The notes: generated by a model not told the origin, from the letters alone. A DNA stretch of 64,000 nucleotides from Sparus aurata (GCF_900880675.1 NC_044193.1:17481386-17545385); one strand, 5' to 3'; positions 1 through 11,400 are shown, counted from the first letter of the stretch. Translations and numbers: made by a program.

Positions 1-105
1 GCTAATGATATGCACCTTGTGCTGTTGGATTGTGGTGCAAAATGCCTTCAGGCATTTTCAATCTTTTTGTCCCCGTTTCGTCCTGGTGTCTCGGCGTCCC
101 GGCGT
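1..105 (-). other. acvrl1: acvrl1 3' untranslated region (partial)
   Basis: Sequence directly downstream of the acvrl1 stop codon on the minus strand. No polyadenylation signal is visible before the window edge, so the UTR runs out of the window. Confidence 0.6.
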
Positions 106-252
106 CTAGACGTCCCGCTTGAGTTTTTCAATGCTGAAGTCACTGTCGTGGTCCAGTTTGGAAAGCGTCTTCCTCACCCGCAGGGCTGTGAGGCGGGCTT
201 GTGGGCTCTGGTACCAACACTCTTTCATGATCTTCACAATGGCTGTAAGGAT
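106..252 (-). CDS. acvrl1: acvrl1 coding exon 9: C-terminal end and stop
   Basis: Reads ILTAIVKIMKECWYQSPQAR, then LTALRVRKTLSKLDHD and a tail ending KLKRDV before TAG at 108-106. ECWY and ARLTALR are the closing motifs of all type I receptors of this family. The acceptor is CTCATAG at 259-253. Confidence 0.92.
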   Translation of the reverse strand: MLTAIVKIMKECWYQSPQARLTALRVRKTLSKLDHDSDFSIEKLKRDV

Positions 253-1066
253 CTATGAGAAACGGATACAAATGTAAAATACAGCTTGGTCAACACTATT
301 GTGTGTCCTGTAGAGTACGTGCCCAACATACACATGCGTACATAATTAAGTGTGTATGTTTATGTGTTTCGTATCTGCCAAAACCCTTTCTCCCGCTGAG
401 CTCCCGCTTGGTAATTTCTCCTGTTGATCTCCCCATTTCCTAGTGATAGGTCTCAGTTTCTGTGTGGGATATGTGTCATGGTACCTGGCAACCCAACATG
501 ATGGCAGAGCTAAGAATGCGCAAACGACCCTGCCTGACAGTTCGCAACTGAAAATGGATGAAACCGTTCCCAAGAAGAAGAAATGCGCATCCAAATTGCA
601 CTCAGCTTGCCTCACATCAGACAGACTACTCAACTTGTTTCACTTTTTCCACACTAATACTCAGAATCAGTCAACACGTTAGAGTGGACAGAAACCTTCC
701 CCATTATCTGCCTCCTGTCTCACATGCCCATTTTGCCTCCACTCTACAGACTGCTTTCAGATGGTCATCCTGGAAATGATGTTGACTTAACACATTTAAA
801 AAAAATCTATTTTACTGTGACCTATGAATTTAAGACTCGTTAAAAGTCCTTTTACTCTCACATCCTTATATTTATTCAATGAATCCATGGTGTAGAGTTA
901 TTTGGGGGCAGGGGCATTGTGGGTAGGCAATTTGCCCCTGAAACCCAGAAAATCTCCTTCTTTTTCACAGTGTAATGTTGGCAGGTATGGTGTTTGAGTG
1001 TAAAGCTCAGAAGTGGTTATAGCCTTCAGTAAGATTTTTGCAGCCCTGAAAAATATAATTGCACTT

Positions 1067-1112
<46 letters not shown>

Positions 1113-1581
1113 ATCATGGTGTGTCAATGTGTTATCAGATGGCTTACAGGATGGGAATGGAGCCTGTTGTGCAGACTGGGCCTCTGCTGGTCGACACACA
1201 CCACCTTCTTCATCTCCTCAAAGCTAGGATCTAATGGCACCAGGTCAAAGAAGGGAGGACGGTACTCTTCCACGATCCCTAAAACGATACGAAAAGTCCT
1301 GTCTTCAGAATGAAATGTTAAATATTTTATGAAAAGTCACTGTCAACCTCATGAAAAGATAACAATTAAAACCCTTATTTGTGAATGTACTCTTCATACA
1401 TGTACAGAACGAACATCTTTTCCTTAAACCAGACTTGCTATAGCACACTTGATTGAGATCGTCTGTAAAGGGAGTTTTGTAAAGTATGTTTGACTAAACA
1501 GAGGGGAGAAAGATAAGAAAACCCCAGAGACTACACTGGCATGGAGATTTGCAAGGCCTGCTGAGTGTGTGTGTGTGTGTG

Positions 1582-1617
<36 letters not shown>

Positions 1618-4198
1618 ATTGTTTGTGTGAGAACAGACACAAAGTTATGAAAGTCTATCCATCTGGACTTAATGTGTTTGTGCATGGATGTGTGCTTCTT
1701 GCATCCACAAACTGTGTGCACGGACATCTGGACTATGTACAAGTGAGTGCTGACACCAGATAAGACTGTTTATAATTACTGCAGTGCTAATCATGAGAGA
1801 GGATAGTAGAGACAAACACAGACCAAGAAAACACTGGAGTGCTGAGAGACATGGGACTAACTACTTCTTACGTATACTCTACCAGAGCCAGGTAGACGTG
1901 ACAAAGAAAGCATATTATTAATATGAAGTGCCTCAGCCTGGACACATCAGGTACCATTTTCTTTCTTAAGTTTAAATAGATACAAACTAGAACATCTCTG
2001 CAAATGACAGTAGAGGCACAGCATTTTGCTAGGCTGACGTCTTCTTACCATTGACAATGGTCCTTCGGCTAATTTCCCAGAAGACCAGGCCCAGTGCCCA
2101 GATGTCAGTTTGCTTGTAGGACTCAAAGACATCCGTACGAATAGTCTCATCCAGCACCTCAGGGGCCATGTAGCGCTTGGTTCCCACACGAGGGTTGTTG
2201 CCCACGTCGAGGTAGTCATGGGACTGAGAGTGTATGACAGCCAAACCTAGAAAAAAAGAAGACATAGACGCAAATGATCCAAATCAGTGTGATGTTGTTG
2301 TTTTGACTCGGGACATTAATTGAAACCATCAGCAGAAGTTGGAATCAATGTTATCAATGAAGTTGAAGGAGTAAAACATTAAATGTACCTCTTTTTTTTA
2401 CTGTTTTCAATTGAGCATGTCAAAAAGGATTGGCAAATTATTAATTGTCTCAACACTTTTGGAATTGGGGGTTGTACAACTAGAAGTCGAGCAGATTAAG
2501 AATAAAGTGATTTCTCTGTCCAAAACCCTCACCTAGATCAGCAATGCAGCATTGTCCATTCCGCTTTACCAGGATGTTTCGGCTTTTCAGGTCTCTGTGG
2601 GCGATGGCTGGCTTCTCCTGGGAGCTGACAATCTCAGTGTGGAGGTGGACCAGGCCACAGGCCACAGACAGGCACATCCTCAGGCAGCTCTCGGGCTCCA
2701 AGCTGCTGTACTGCAGGAAGTCGTAGAGTGAGCCCAGCTCATGAAAGTGGGTGACGAGCCACAGCTGGGTGCTGGAATTCTTGGATGTCATGTCAGAGGC
2801 GATGAAACCTAAAGCCAGAATAGATGATGTCAGTATCTTTTGTCTGTTTGAACCTTCCTCTTCATCACTTGAATATTTCCTCTGAACATCAATCTGCTGT
2901 CATACCCAGTATGTTGTCGTGTCGCAGCTGTACTGTATTGTAGATCTCTGTCTCTCTGAACCAGGACTGCTCGTCCCTGGAGGAGAAGATCTTGACAGCC
3001 ACACTTTCCCCCATCCAAGTTCCCCTCCACACTTCCCCATACCTGCCTTTACCTGAAAACAGAGGGACACATTACACAACTGTGAAGTAATACACAAAAC
3101 AGGGTGAGAAAGCAGCAGTGGTGAGGAAGGAGACTGACCGACACATTCCACAAGTGAGATTTGTCTGGCCATAGTCCTCTGGACCAGATAGGGCAGCCCT
3201 GTCCCACTCCCTGATGTACAAAACTCATCATAGATTTCCTGTAGAAAGCGACAGAAATATTCAATATGTGATTAAACTCAAAAACTTGAACATCTTTTAA
3301 TAGGATCATGTCAAAAATCAAATCAAATCTCTTACGCCATATGTTGGGTCATCTCCACTGGGGACCTTGAGCATGGTCACATCATGATCTTCAGCATTTT
3401 TCAGTCTGCAGTGTGCACGTCTGAAGCGCAGGAACAACACCAGGCCACACACACTGATAGTCACGATGAACAGCAGCAAAGACACAGCGATCCACAACTC
3501 CGGACGGCTGAGATCTGGGGGCGTTGTCGTTGTGACTCCATCTGGACAAATGTACACATTTACACACATTTTTTAAATTGAAACCAGTCTACAACATTTC
3601 AATACACTGGAGGGAAGAGGTTTTATTTTGGAATTCCTTTAAAAAAAGAAGAGAACAGGACATTCAGTGCATCATCAGTCCCAAAAAAAGAAAATTCCCA
3701 CATTATCAATTTGCTCTAACTGACCACAAGGGGGAACAGTTACTCTCCAGAGGGAAGCTTTGAATGCCATCAGTACAAAGTGATACAGGATGTGCACTCA
3801 GTAGTGGGTTGAGCCTCAGAGGACTAAGTAACTCTAAACCACGAGGCTCCATACCACAGTTTAATGGATGTGATGTTAAATACTGTAAGGCAATGGCTTT
3901 GGATACTAACTAATGTTTGGAGGTGGTGTGGTGACGGAGTTGCAGTAATTCTCTCTGCAGCAGTGGATGAAGAATTTTGGAATGGAGGCGTAGCACTGCT
4001 CCCTGTGGTTATTTATGAAACAGCCCCTCTCCTCAAAGCCTTGAACCCAGGAGTAGAAGCAGTAGTTTCCTCTGCAAGTTCCATTCACACATGTGCGTTT
4101 GGCATTCTCACATGTGCACAGGAGATTCCCACCGTCCTCAGAATCTGAAGCACAGGGAAATACACAGAGAGTGTTGAAACAAACAAACACACACACAC

Positions 4199-4250
<52 letters not shown>

Positions 4251-5074
4251 AATAACCATTACCTCCACTATAACAATTTTTTGAAGAGGGATCAGTCCTG
4301 TAGTCATGAATGATCTCATGCTTCTTGTTTTACAGTGTTTTATTATATCATATTACAGTCTGTGTCTTATATTGTCCGTCTGCCTTTTCTTGAACATATT
4401 TATTATTGAGTTTATATTGTCTCTTGTGTATTTGTTGTTGAGTTTTATATATTTTCAAGGCCCATCTAGGGAGAGGAATTGAAAATTAGCTTAGGCTATA
4501 AATGCTGTGCTGTGTGGCATGAGTTTATGCTACATACTTGTGTCTATCAATAAAAGCAAGAATCACCATCACAAATTTTAAAAGGGACTATTAGTTGAAA
4601 ATGGTTAAAGCTGCATTGTGTGAGCAACACAGACATCCAAATAAAGACCTGTTTTGTTTGTCTGACATTCCTGAGCCTTTTAGCTGAGGTTTGGTCCACC
4701 AAATCTACCTGAGTTGACATTCCATTGTCCTCACTAGCTACTTGTTTACTTTGACTCTACATTTCTTGCCAGGTAGGTGGTTTATGCTATGCCGGTCTGG
4801 GCTTGTTTGAAACAGCTGCCTATTGTTTTGCACTGGAGGGATGGTGAGAACCGTTGGACTCATTGTACCATCTTGGTGCGAGCTGGAGAACCAAACCAAG
4901 GTGTTTAAGACTGCTAGGGAGCCCTTCACTTTAGAGTCATGTGATTCAGTTGCAGTATCGAAAGGTTCCTTTAATTGAACGAAACAAAGAGACAATTAAC
5001 TCACCTGCATGGATAGCAGAGATCCACAGAAGTGTCCCAGCTAACACCAGTGAAAGCAGAGCTGAGCTTCCCAT
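106..5074 (-). CDS. acvrl1: Activin receptor-like kinase 1 (ALK1), type I BMP/TGF-beta receptor Ser/Thr kinase, nine coding exons
   Basis: Coding exons on the minus strand: 5005-5074, 3911-4144, 3336-3541, 3139-3238, 2906-3052, 2533-2808, 2049-2246, 1148-1278, 106-252. Every junction has GT-AG and compatible phase, giving 1509 nt or 502 aa; human ALK1 has 503. Order of domains: signal peptide (1-23), cysteine-rich three-finger ectodomain ending in CCRENYCN, one membrane helix (about 118-139), GS box with SGSGTG (about 179-184), then the kinase domain with GKGRYGEV (204-211), ATP-binding K224, HRDLKSRN (D325 catalytic) and the type I receptor form DLG (D343) in place of DFG. FESYKQTDIWALGL and SRRTIVNG favour ALK1 over the close relative ALK2 (acvr1), as does the ankrd33 neighbour. 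Known family role: endothelial plasma-membrane receptor for BMP9/BMP10 that phosphorylates Smad1/5/8 and restrains vessel growth. No frameshift or missing catalytic residue was seen. The C-terminal tail (DSDFSIEKLKRDV) is unlike the human one. Confidence 0.95.
1069..1109. repeat. (GT)n microsatellite in acvrl1 intron 8
   Basis: About 41 bp. On the acvrl1 sense strand it reads (AC)n and starts about 38 nt downstream of the exon 8 donor. Confidence 0.97.
1148..1278 (-). CDS. acvrl1: acvrl1 coding exon 8: kinase C-lobe
   Basis: Encodes GIVEEYRPPFFDLVP, DPSFEEMKKVVCVDQQRP and on to LHSHP, the conserved C-lobe of type I receptors. The donor GTAAGC at 1147 follows an exact codon boundary. A sense-strand (AC)n tract starts about 38 nt into the following intron. 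Confidence 0.93.
1564..1617. repeat. (TG)n microsatellite in acvrl1 intron 7
   Basis: About 54 bp of TG with one C interruption, near the middle of the intron between exons 7 and 8. Confidence 0.97.
2049..2246 (-). CDS. acvrl1: acvrl1 coding exon 7: activation segment and F helix
   Basis: Continues from DLG with LAVIHSQSHDYLDVGNN, RVGTKRYMAPEVLDE (APE motif) and TDIWALGLVFWEISRRTIVN. This part best separates ALK1 from ALK2: FESYK and RRTIVNG are ALK1-like. The donor is GTAAGA. Confidence 0.94.
2533..2808 (-). CDS. acvrl1: acvrl1 coding exon 6: L45 loop, hinge and catalytic loop
   Basis: Encodes residues of about 253-345. It includes the L45 loop region SDMTSKNSSTQLW, which in this family selects Smad1/5/8, the hinge, and the catalytic loop HRDLKSRN. 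It ends within DLG (DFG-equivalent). The acceptor TTTAG and donor GTGAGG are both clear. Confidence 0.93.
2906..3052 (-). CDS. acvrl1: acvrl1 coding exon 5: kinase N-lobe, P-loop and catalytic lysine
   Basis: Starts within the glycine-rich loop GKGRYGEVWRG, carries the ATP-binding lysine in VAVKIFSS (K224), and runs through the alpha-C helix region RDEQSWFRETEIYNT to the start of NILGF. Bounded by a TTTTCAG acceptor and a GTATG donor. Confidence 0.93.
3139..3238 (-). CDS. acvrl1: acvrl1 coding exon 4: GS regulatory box
   Basis: Encodes residues of about 171-204, including CTSGSGTGLPYLVQRTMARQ. The Ser/Gly-rich GS box is the segment phosphorylated by the type II receptor to switch on type I receptors. 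The donor is GTCAGT, with the exon ending one base into the glycine that opens the kinase P-loop. Confidence 0.92.
3336..3541 (-). CDS. acvrl1: acvrl1 coding exon 3: transmembrane helix and juxtamembrane segment
   Basis: Residues of about 102-170. A Thr/Pro linker (TTTTPPD) leads into a membrane helix (WIAVSLLLFIVTISVCGLVL) followed by basic RFRR, the expected cytoplasmic stop-transfer signal. The donor GTAAGA follows an exact codon boundary (phase 0). Confidence 0.92.
3911..4144 (-). CDS. acvrl1: acvrl1 coding exon 2: ligand-binding ectodomain
   Basis: This exon encodes residues of about 24-102. It carries the ten-cysteine three-finger fold of TGF-beta receptors (CTCENAKRTC, CRGNYC, GCFINNHREQC, CCRENYCN). 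The acceptor is CTTCAG at 4150-4145 and the donor GTTAGT starts at 3910. A long (TG)n tract, as read in the sense strand, lies about 42 nt upstream of the acceptor. Confidence 0.92.
4187..4249. repeat. (AC)n microsatellite in acvrl1 intron 1
   Basis: About 63 bp. Sense-strand (TG)n ends about 42 nt upstream of the exon 2 acceptor and is followed by TTTGTTTGTTTC. Confidence 0.97.
5005..5074 (-). CDS. acvrl1: acvrl1 coding exon 1: start codon and signal peptide
   Basis: The ATG at 5074-5072 opens a 23-residue hydrophobic leader (MGSSALLSLVLAGTLLWISA, then IHA) ending at a GTGA donor. Phase at the exon end is 1. Just upstream on the minus strand, TTTCACAG at about 5084-5077 is a usable acceptor placing the ATG two bases into its exon, so a separate upstream non-coding exon is likely. 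Confidence 0.88.
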
Positions 5075-6171
5075 CTCTGTGAAACAGGAACAAAACAATG
5101 ACAGCTTATATAATTAAATGATGATAAGACAATTAGCGTTGTCTCTTAATTAGGAGCTGTCATAATGAAGAATCAGACCTCAGGGTATTATGGAAAAATA
5201 AAGCAATTTTCTTGACATTTTAACAGCTATGTGATTGAAAAGCACAGACTGCAACTTAATAGCAGTGTCCATGAGGAGTCGAGCAGTGGTTAAAGCCCGA
5301 GCTCTTTGGCAGAGGAAGCTATGAGGTCAAAGACAACAGTCCAAGGGCCCAGCCTGTCTGCCTGTGCTGTAATTGCATTGGGTGGGAAAAGGGGGCTTAG
5401 GGGAAGGAGTCTGTAACAGCACTCCAGAGTGTTTGTGTGTGTGTGCTGAGGTTGTGTGTGGCGCTGGGCTACCCAGGCTCCAGGCCTGTCGACTCCTCGA
5501 CTGCTCCTTTCGCAGAGTAAATATTGATGGCTACGCTTCCTGCCATTGAGCGGCCCCACCCGGCTGGCCGGCGAGACTCAGGCCTGCTCATTGTTTGGGG
5601 CTGCATTACTGAGGGTCACGCAAGAAGGACGGCCATCACACACAAGTCAACCTCTGTCACTGTTGAAGCAGACTCTGGTCTGTAACTAGACAGCCAGGTG
5701 AGGTTAGACATTTTACAGTAAACAGATATTAAAAGGAGTTGTTTCTTTTGAGTACAGGTAATTTTTTGAAGCATAAAACTCCCTATGTCACTTTGTTTGT
5801 CACCAAGGAATTATATAAACAAGAAAAATGGTGATTATTCACCATGCTTTTACCTTTATGTCAACAAAAGCAAACAAACACACAATAACACAAGTGTCCA
5901 CATAAACCCGGAGGTCTTTTAAGGTCTTTCCTCACCATTGTGTAGCCTGTCTTGGAAAGTTGTTGTTTAAGAGTAACAAGCAGTTTAGCTGGCTAAGTGG
6001 TAAGGGACCATTTGCTTTTATCAGATTCTGGATTTAAAAGGGCCTGCTGGAAGGTTGGTTTGATTTTGAGCATCTAAAAAGAAATTAGTAATTAGTATAT
6101 ATAAATGTATTTTTCTTTTATCAATTTCACTGCATATTTTTAAATATATTTTTGCTACTAGTTACTGGTTA

Positions 6172-6196
6172 CCCCCCCCCCCCCCCAAAAAAAAAA
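6172..6196. repeat. Adjacent C and A homopolymers
   Basis: About fifteen C followed by ten A. Length is likely to be unreliable in the assembly. Confidence 0.9.
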
Positions 6197-8384
6197 GTAC
6201 AAAGCAACAAATGTAATCATTGTTAAGCCATATATATCGCTTATAGTTTTCAATGTATGCCATTTATATAGTACTATAGTGGTCCTAGCTTGCATTACTG
6301 CGTAACCCTAACCCTGTAAAAAAATATTTTTAAAAATGGAACACAGCCATTGTGCCAGCTTCTAGAGAGGTCCGGAGATACATGTTGACCGTGGAGACAT
6401 TTGTAGAGAACTGGAAGGATTTTGAAGTTTATCCTGAAATGAACAGAAAGTAGTAAATATCTGCGCAGCTGCACTTTGAATTTTTTTGTAAACAGGATAT
6501 GTTGTCTTGAGAGATCCCTAGAGGTATGGTCATCCAGCTAGCACCAATCACTGTCTACCTCAGAGTGGGATGGGAAAAGTCTAATTTGGAGATGGTTCTG
6601 AGTTAGAAGAAACTGAACCTGACAATGTAAAAACTTAGATCACCATTTAATATAACACCCTTGTTCTTGGCATGTATTCTGATGTAGATAGAAAGATTAT
6701 ACTGTATGCTTACGGAAAACAATTTACAGCGGCAAGACACGCGACAATTGATAAACTGAAAAATAAGGGAAAACTTCGAATTGGATTCAACTGGGAAAGT
6801 TAGACGGCTATCGCTTGCTGTACATGAGTCGCACAGCTTGTTTTATCATAATCGTCAAGTATACTTATAGAAATAGTTCTACTTCATGTCGCTCACCCTT
6901 GAACTGCACACATCTGGCAGTGGAACTTGCTCATGTCAGCATGAAACTACGGATATCCTCTTGTAGTTATGATTCATCTAGCTTGATGTATTTAAGTACA
7001 AACTACAGGAAGCATTACCTTAGTGTGTCAAATGTCACTGAAGAGGAGGCTGTTTGCATGTCTGTATTTCTATTGATATGAAAGGTGTCTGCCATTCTTA
7101 TCAAAGGGTCATATCAAATGTGACATTTCTGCTAGATTATGTTTAAGACATTTCAAACAACAAATCTGATTAAAATGTCTAACAAGCTATCTTTAGGCCC
7201 CAGCTTCAACTCCAAGGATGAGAGCTCACTCTCGGCTCTAACTCGCTGAAACCACAAGCCATATTTTACCAACAGAGAAGAGCACTTCCTGTGTCATGCA
7301 GCCTACATGGCTGTGGTGGTTAATCTGCGGGTCCAGCGGATGAATAGCCTAAACAAAACTCCACCCACAGAAAGAAATTGTGCAACACGACTGTGTCTTA
7401 TTCCCCCAGCTATCGTTTTTATCATCCAAATGGTCCCGAAAAAGGAGAGAACAGCAATCATGTCCTCCATCGTCGGCATCCTGATTTCCTGACTTTAGGC
7501 CGAGGAACACTTCCTCTCTCCTGTTTGTCTCCATTCTGTCCAAAGCTACACCCTCGTGACCCAAGGGGAAAAGATCCATTGTCATCTCTTCCTCTCATCT
7601 ACAGAACTCGGACTCAGGAGGCAGATCTCTCATTCCATCTGGATGACTGTGTGGTTATAGCTGTGGATGGTGGGGGCATGGCATAGCACAGCAGCCTCCC
7701 ACAGCCCCTCCACTGGGGCCTCATCATTTCGAAAAGCCCTATAACTCTTTCTCTTGAAAGTTACTTTGAGCAGTGTTACGGTAAAGGCTGCTATCATGTG
7801 GTTTGAATGGCAGATTATCACATTCAGATCTTTAATGACATAGCCAGACATTTTAAAACTCTTGTGTGTGTGTTTTAAGTGGTTAAAACCTAAACCTGTA
7901 ATCCTGTGATTGTGACCGTCTGCTAGTTACAGCGACAGACTGATTGTATCTTCATTTCACAGACAAAGCCAGGCTTGGCAGGCTTTATGGCTCAGTTGCT
8001 GTCTGCATGCTCTCACATGCATACCTACAATGAATGCATGTCTGGTGAAGAAAAAGGACAAATATACCCTGCATACTGTGTGTTTTAATTGGTCTTTGCT
8101 TCCAAAGAAGAAGAAGCAGAAACAACTCTTGATGTCATGTACCAACAATAGCAATCCACCTGAGAAGAGCCCATGCGACTTCCATCATGTCCTATAACAT
8201 TACCTAATTACCTCATGAGCTAAAGGGCAATGTCTTCCCTATGTGTTTGTGTGTTTATACAGGGACCAGAAATACATATAAGATTGCATTCATAGGCTAC
8301 AGGAAATATGCTAATTCTGCACAGAGGTATGAACTTTTCACCCCAGCATGCTGTGAAAGATGGATCTTGCCACAAAGTACATAC

Positions 8385-9869
8385 CAGTGGTGGAGGAAGT
8401 ATTCAGATCTTTTACTTTACAACTTACAGTGCTGCAGCAAAATCTTTGTTAAGTAAAAATGCATTTATTATCATATCATGACCAAATGTGCTGCTTAAGG
8501 TATCAAAAGTACTTGCAGCATAATGACCTTTCAGTTAGCATTGATATTATATCATTATCACGATATGAGACTATATATATATATATATATATGGACTTAG
8601 ATTTTGGATATTGTTCTGTTGCTATATAGCTTAAGTGTTGTCTTTGCCTGGTTTTAAAGGTTGCATCACTGTAATGTTATGTCATTTTCTTAACCGTTTG
8701 ATTTGCCGTAATACTTGTTTTTAGCCACTTTTTCATTACATCCACATTACTGATGATTATTTATAAAAATATACTACTATTATATCAGTGGATAGTCTTT
8801 TTACATGAACACATACCATAAAAAATGGACACTTTTCCCATTTAAAACAACAACAACAAAAAAGATCAGGATATGCATTGAGCGTGATATTATAGTTATT
8901 AAACTTCTCAGTCCTCCCTAGTAGACAAGCATCTGTTTTAAATGGTGACACTGCTTCTACATTACTTTAAAAGCATCTTTGGCATCTGTACAAAATGCTA
9001 ATATCAGCCAGTTTATCAGCTTCATCCATTTATCAGTCCAACTTTTTGTAACTATGGCTGTAGGATAAATGTAGTAGAGTACTGGCCTGTGAAATGTGGC
9101 AGACCAGAAGTTAGTTAGTTAGTTAGACCATAAGGTAATACTAACGTTAAATAAGGAATACTTCGACATTGTGTTGTACTTGAGTAGGCTTAATGTAGCA
9201 GCAGAGATCAATACATGTAATTTATAATGACCTGATGCTGATACTGATATTGGGAAAATTCTGATATAGACATGTTTTTTGTGCACAGAATATGTACAAA
9301 AACACACATTATTTGCAATGATCTCTTAAACGTTGTTACCGAACACTTGGTAAAACAAAGATACGTATGTAATGGAGGCTACAGATATTTTACAGAAAAA
9401 CAATAACTTTATTATCCATGATGACATCAATGCAAGGCATCAGTTAACTTCACTGGGAATTAAATCATTATTAAGTATTGCTCAATTATGCTCTGTAAAG
9501 AAAGTCCTGCATTCAAAATGTAACTTAACTATAATTATAAAAATGTTGGCATCAAGATTTACTTTTTTTTTTATTATTATTATCTTATTTTAGTCATTGA
9601 TGCATTGATGTGATCACCACTTTAATGTTGCAGCTGGTAGAAGCTGAGCTTCTACATACTTTCCAGACAGCTAAGTATCTGAATAGTTCATGATAGACCA
9701 GAATGTATTAGATAATTATATATTTCGAACGATTCATTTCGTGCAGTGGAGTGACTAGAAGAAGGACGAGGTAAGGACATAGTCAAGTAAAGCCAAGTAT
9801 AATCAAATACAGCCTATTCTACTTGAGTAAAATACTTGAGTAAATCTACTTAGTTACACTCCATCACTG
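8385..9869. mobile_element. Teleost MITE / non-autonomous DNA transposon
   Basis: Left end CAGTGGTGGAGGAAGTATTC and right end (reverse complement) CAGTGATGGAGTGTAACTAA share a terminal inverted repeat core. The interior has repeated TACTTGAGTAAA-type motifs near the right end and a (TA)n stretch at about 8573-8591. No transposase frame. A clear target-site duplication was not found, so class is uncertain. Confidence 0.6.
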
Positions 9870-10182
9870 ATTATAGATGCACTGATTATCTGAACCATCG
9901 TCACCACGAGGCAAAAGCTGCACAACCTTCATCTTTAAGATAAAAATGATCTGACACGATTGTTGATTTTGTCTGTTCATTTGTCTTCGGGCCACTTCTT
10001 GACACCTGTTGGTTCACATCTGGAAACACGTGGAGTGATGTAAGGCACCATTAAGGTGACTTTCCCGTTCAATGTTAGCTATTATTATTGATAGCTATGC
10101 GACTTAAGCTAGTTAGCTAGTCATCACCAGAAGAGAAAGAGAAAAAAAAAACAGAAGAAGAAAGTCGTGTTTCAGAGCCTAC

Positions 10183-10710
10183 CTGTTTTCTGCTGCTCGC
10201 CTTTTAACTTGACAGCCGCACGTCTCCCATATCACAACCAGCTTGCAGGGTCCCTCCGTGGCCGAAGAAAGTCGAGTAGAAGTAAGGGTTTAAACCAGAA
10301 GCGGCTCCATTTGAGAGCTGAAGTTAAGTTACTCTTCAATGGCAGATGCTTCATCCGCAGACAGCTCGCATCCTTTCCTGCTTCGGAAAGAAGACGACCA
10401 ACCGTCGTTCCTGGGGGGGAAAGTCCGCCCGCAGTTTTTCAATCTCTGCTCCGAAAAAGTTAAAAACTCCCCACTCGTTCAAGTGAATCTCTGTGAAAAT
10501 GAAAGTTTAAAAGAAGAGTGTAGGAAAGAAAAGCCTGGCGGCTGTGTCCCGACAGGACGACAAACAGCCGGGTGTAGCCTATCTCATCTGAGTCCAAATC
10601 TGCGCTGATAACCGACAACACTACGAATCACCGTCGTCGGTCTGGAACCAGATCAGACTCCTTCCGCTTCACGAGTGAAGGCTTCCTTCAAGTTCTCTCA
10701 CATTAAGTAA
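10183..10710 (-). promoter_or_regulatory. CpG-rich candidate promoter and non-coding first exon of acvrl1
   Basis: This block stands out from its AT-rich surroundings by frequent CpG. On the minus strand it ends in AAAACAG followed by GTAGGC, a good donor, with no in-frame coding link needed: the acvrl1 start codon has its own acceptor at 5077. On the plus strand the same block holds an 89-residue open frame (10339-10608) and a strong donor GTAAGT after ACATTAA near 10708, so divergent transcription is possible. Exon start and strand are inferred, not proven. The 89-residue frame has no family I recognise. Confidence 0.4.
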
Positions 10711-11189
10711 GTACGCGTCTTTTGTTGCTGTCTGTGGCCCCGATCTGAAGTCGAGATTACATTTTTTTTAAATAGTATACAGTTTTGTCCCACCCCTTAT
10801 TGTCCCGTACTGAGTCTGCTCTGCCTGGAATGTGTTCTCATAGCGGTTTTCCTGTTGCTCGCTAAACCTCTCATTTTCCTCTTTCCCCTGTGGACTGCTG
10901 TCTGCACTGCACTGACAGGAATGTGCTTCAAAGACCCCACCATGATACAATAACATATCTCTAAGTTAAAAAAACACAAAAACTGCCCAGCATCTCACAT
11001 TTGTATCTGCTATGACAGCACCGTCAGAGGCCAAAAGAGGCTTTATCATGCCCTCCAGACAGTTTCAAAAACATGAAAATTCATTCCTTTTTTTTTTTTT
11101 CTTTTTTTTATAATTCCCAGTAACTCTTTTCTACTCCTCCTATAAAAAATGCAATTGTTTTCTTGTTCAAAAGTTTAACCTGCAATAAC

Positions 11190-11400
11190 ACATGTTTAAT
11201 CGATATGGGCTATTAGCAAACAGCTAGCAAAATTATCATTCATTTGGAGACATTTGCCACCCGGTGAATCTCTCTTTTTGCTCTGGTTTTGATCTCTACC
11301 GACACAAATGAAATACATTGCTCTTAAGTAGCTAAATGCTCCAGCCAGCCGGATGCTAACTTTGTATGTGAGCTTAGTAGGTAGTTTACAATGAGTTTAT
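11190..11400. repeat. Interspersed repeat related to 35150-35450
   Basis: Shares blocks such as GCTCTGGTTTTGATCTCTA and GCTAAATG in the same order with the sequence at 35165-35240. Degenerate; extent uncertain. Confidence 0.35.

Larger units (their letters stand above)
5077..10182 (-). other. Probable 5'UTR intron / 5' flank of acvrl1; no coding exon recognised
   Basis: Low-complexity, AT-rich DNA. It contains an uncertain homopolymer run of C then A (6172-6196), a large MITE (8385-9869) and no open frame with recognisable protein similarity. If the CpG-rich exon at 10183 is joined to the acceptor at 5077, this whole stretch is a single intron. Inference only. Confidence 0.4.

Noticed and set aside
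3906..4319. Reading the acvrl1 ectodomain as one 137-residue frame starting at an upstream ATG
   Set aside because: The upstream part translates the intronic (TG)n tract; the true exon starts at the CTTCAG acceptor at 4145.
6300..6320. Telomere-like CCCTAACCCT motif (also near 23740 and 41107)
   Set aside because: Single or double units only, no array; not an interstitial telomere.
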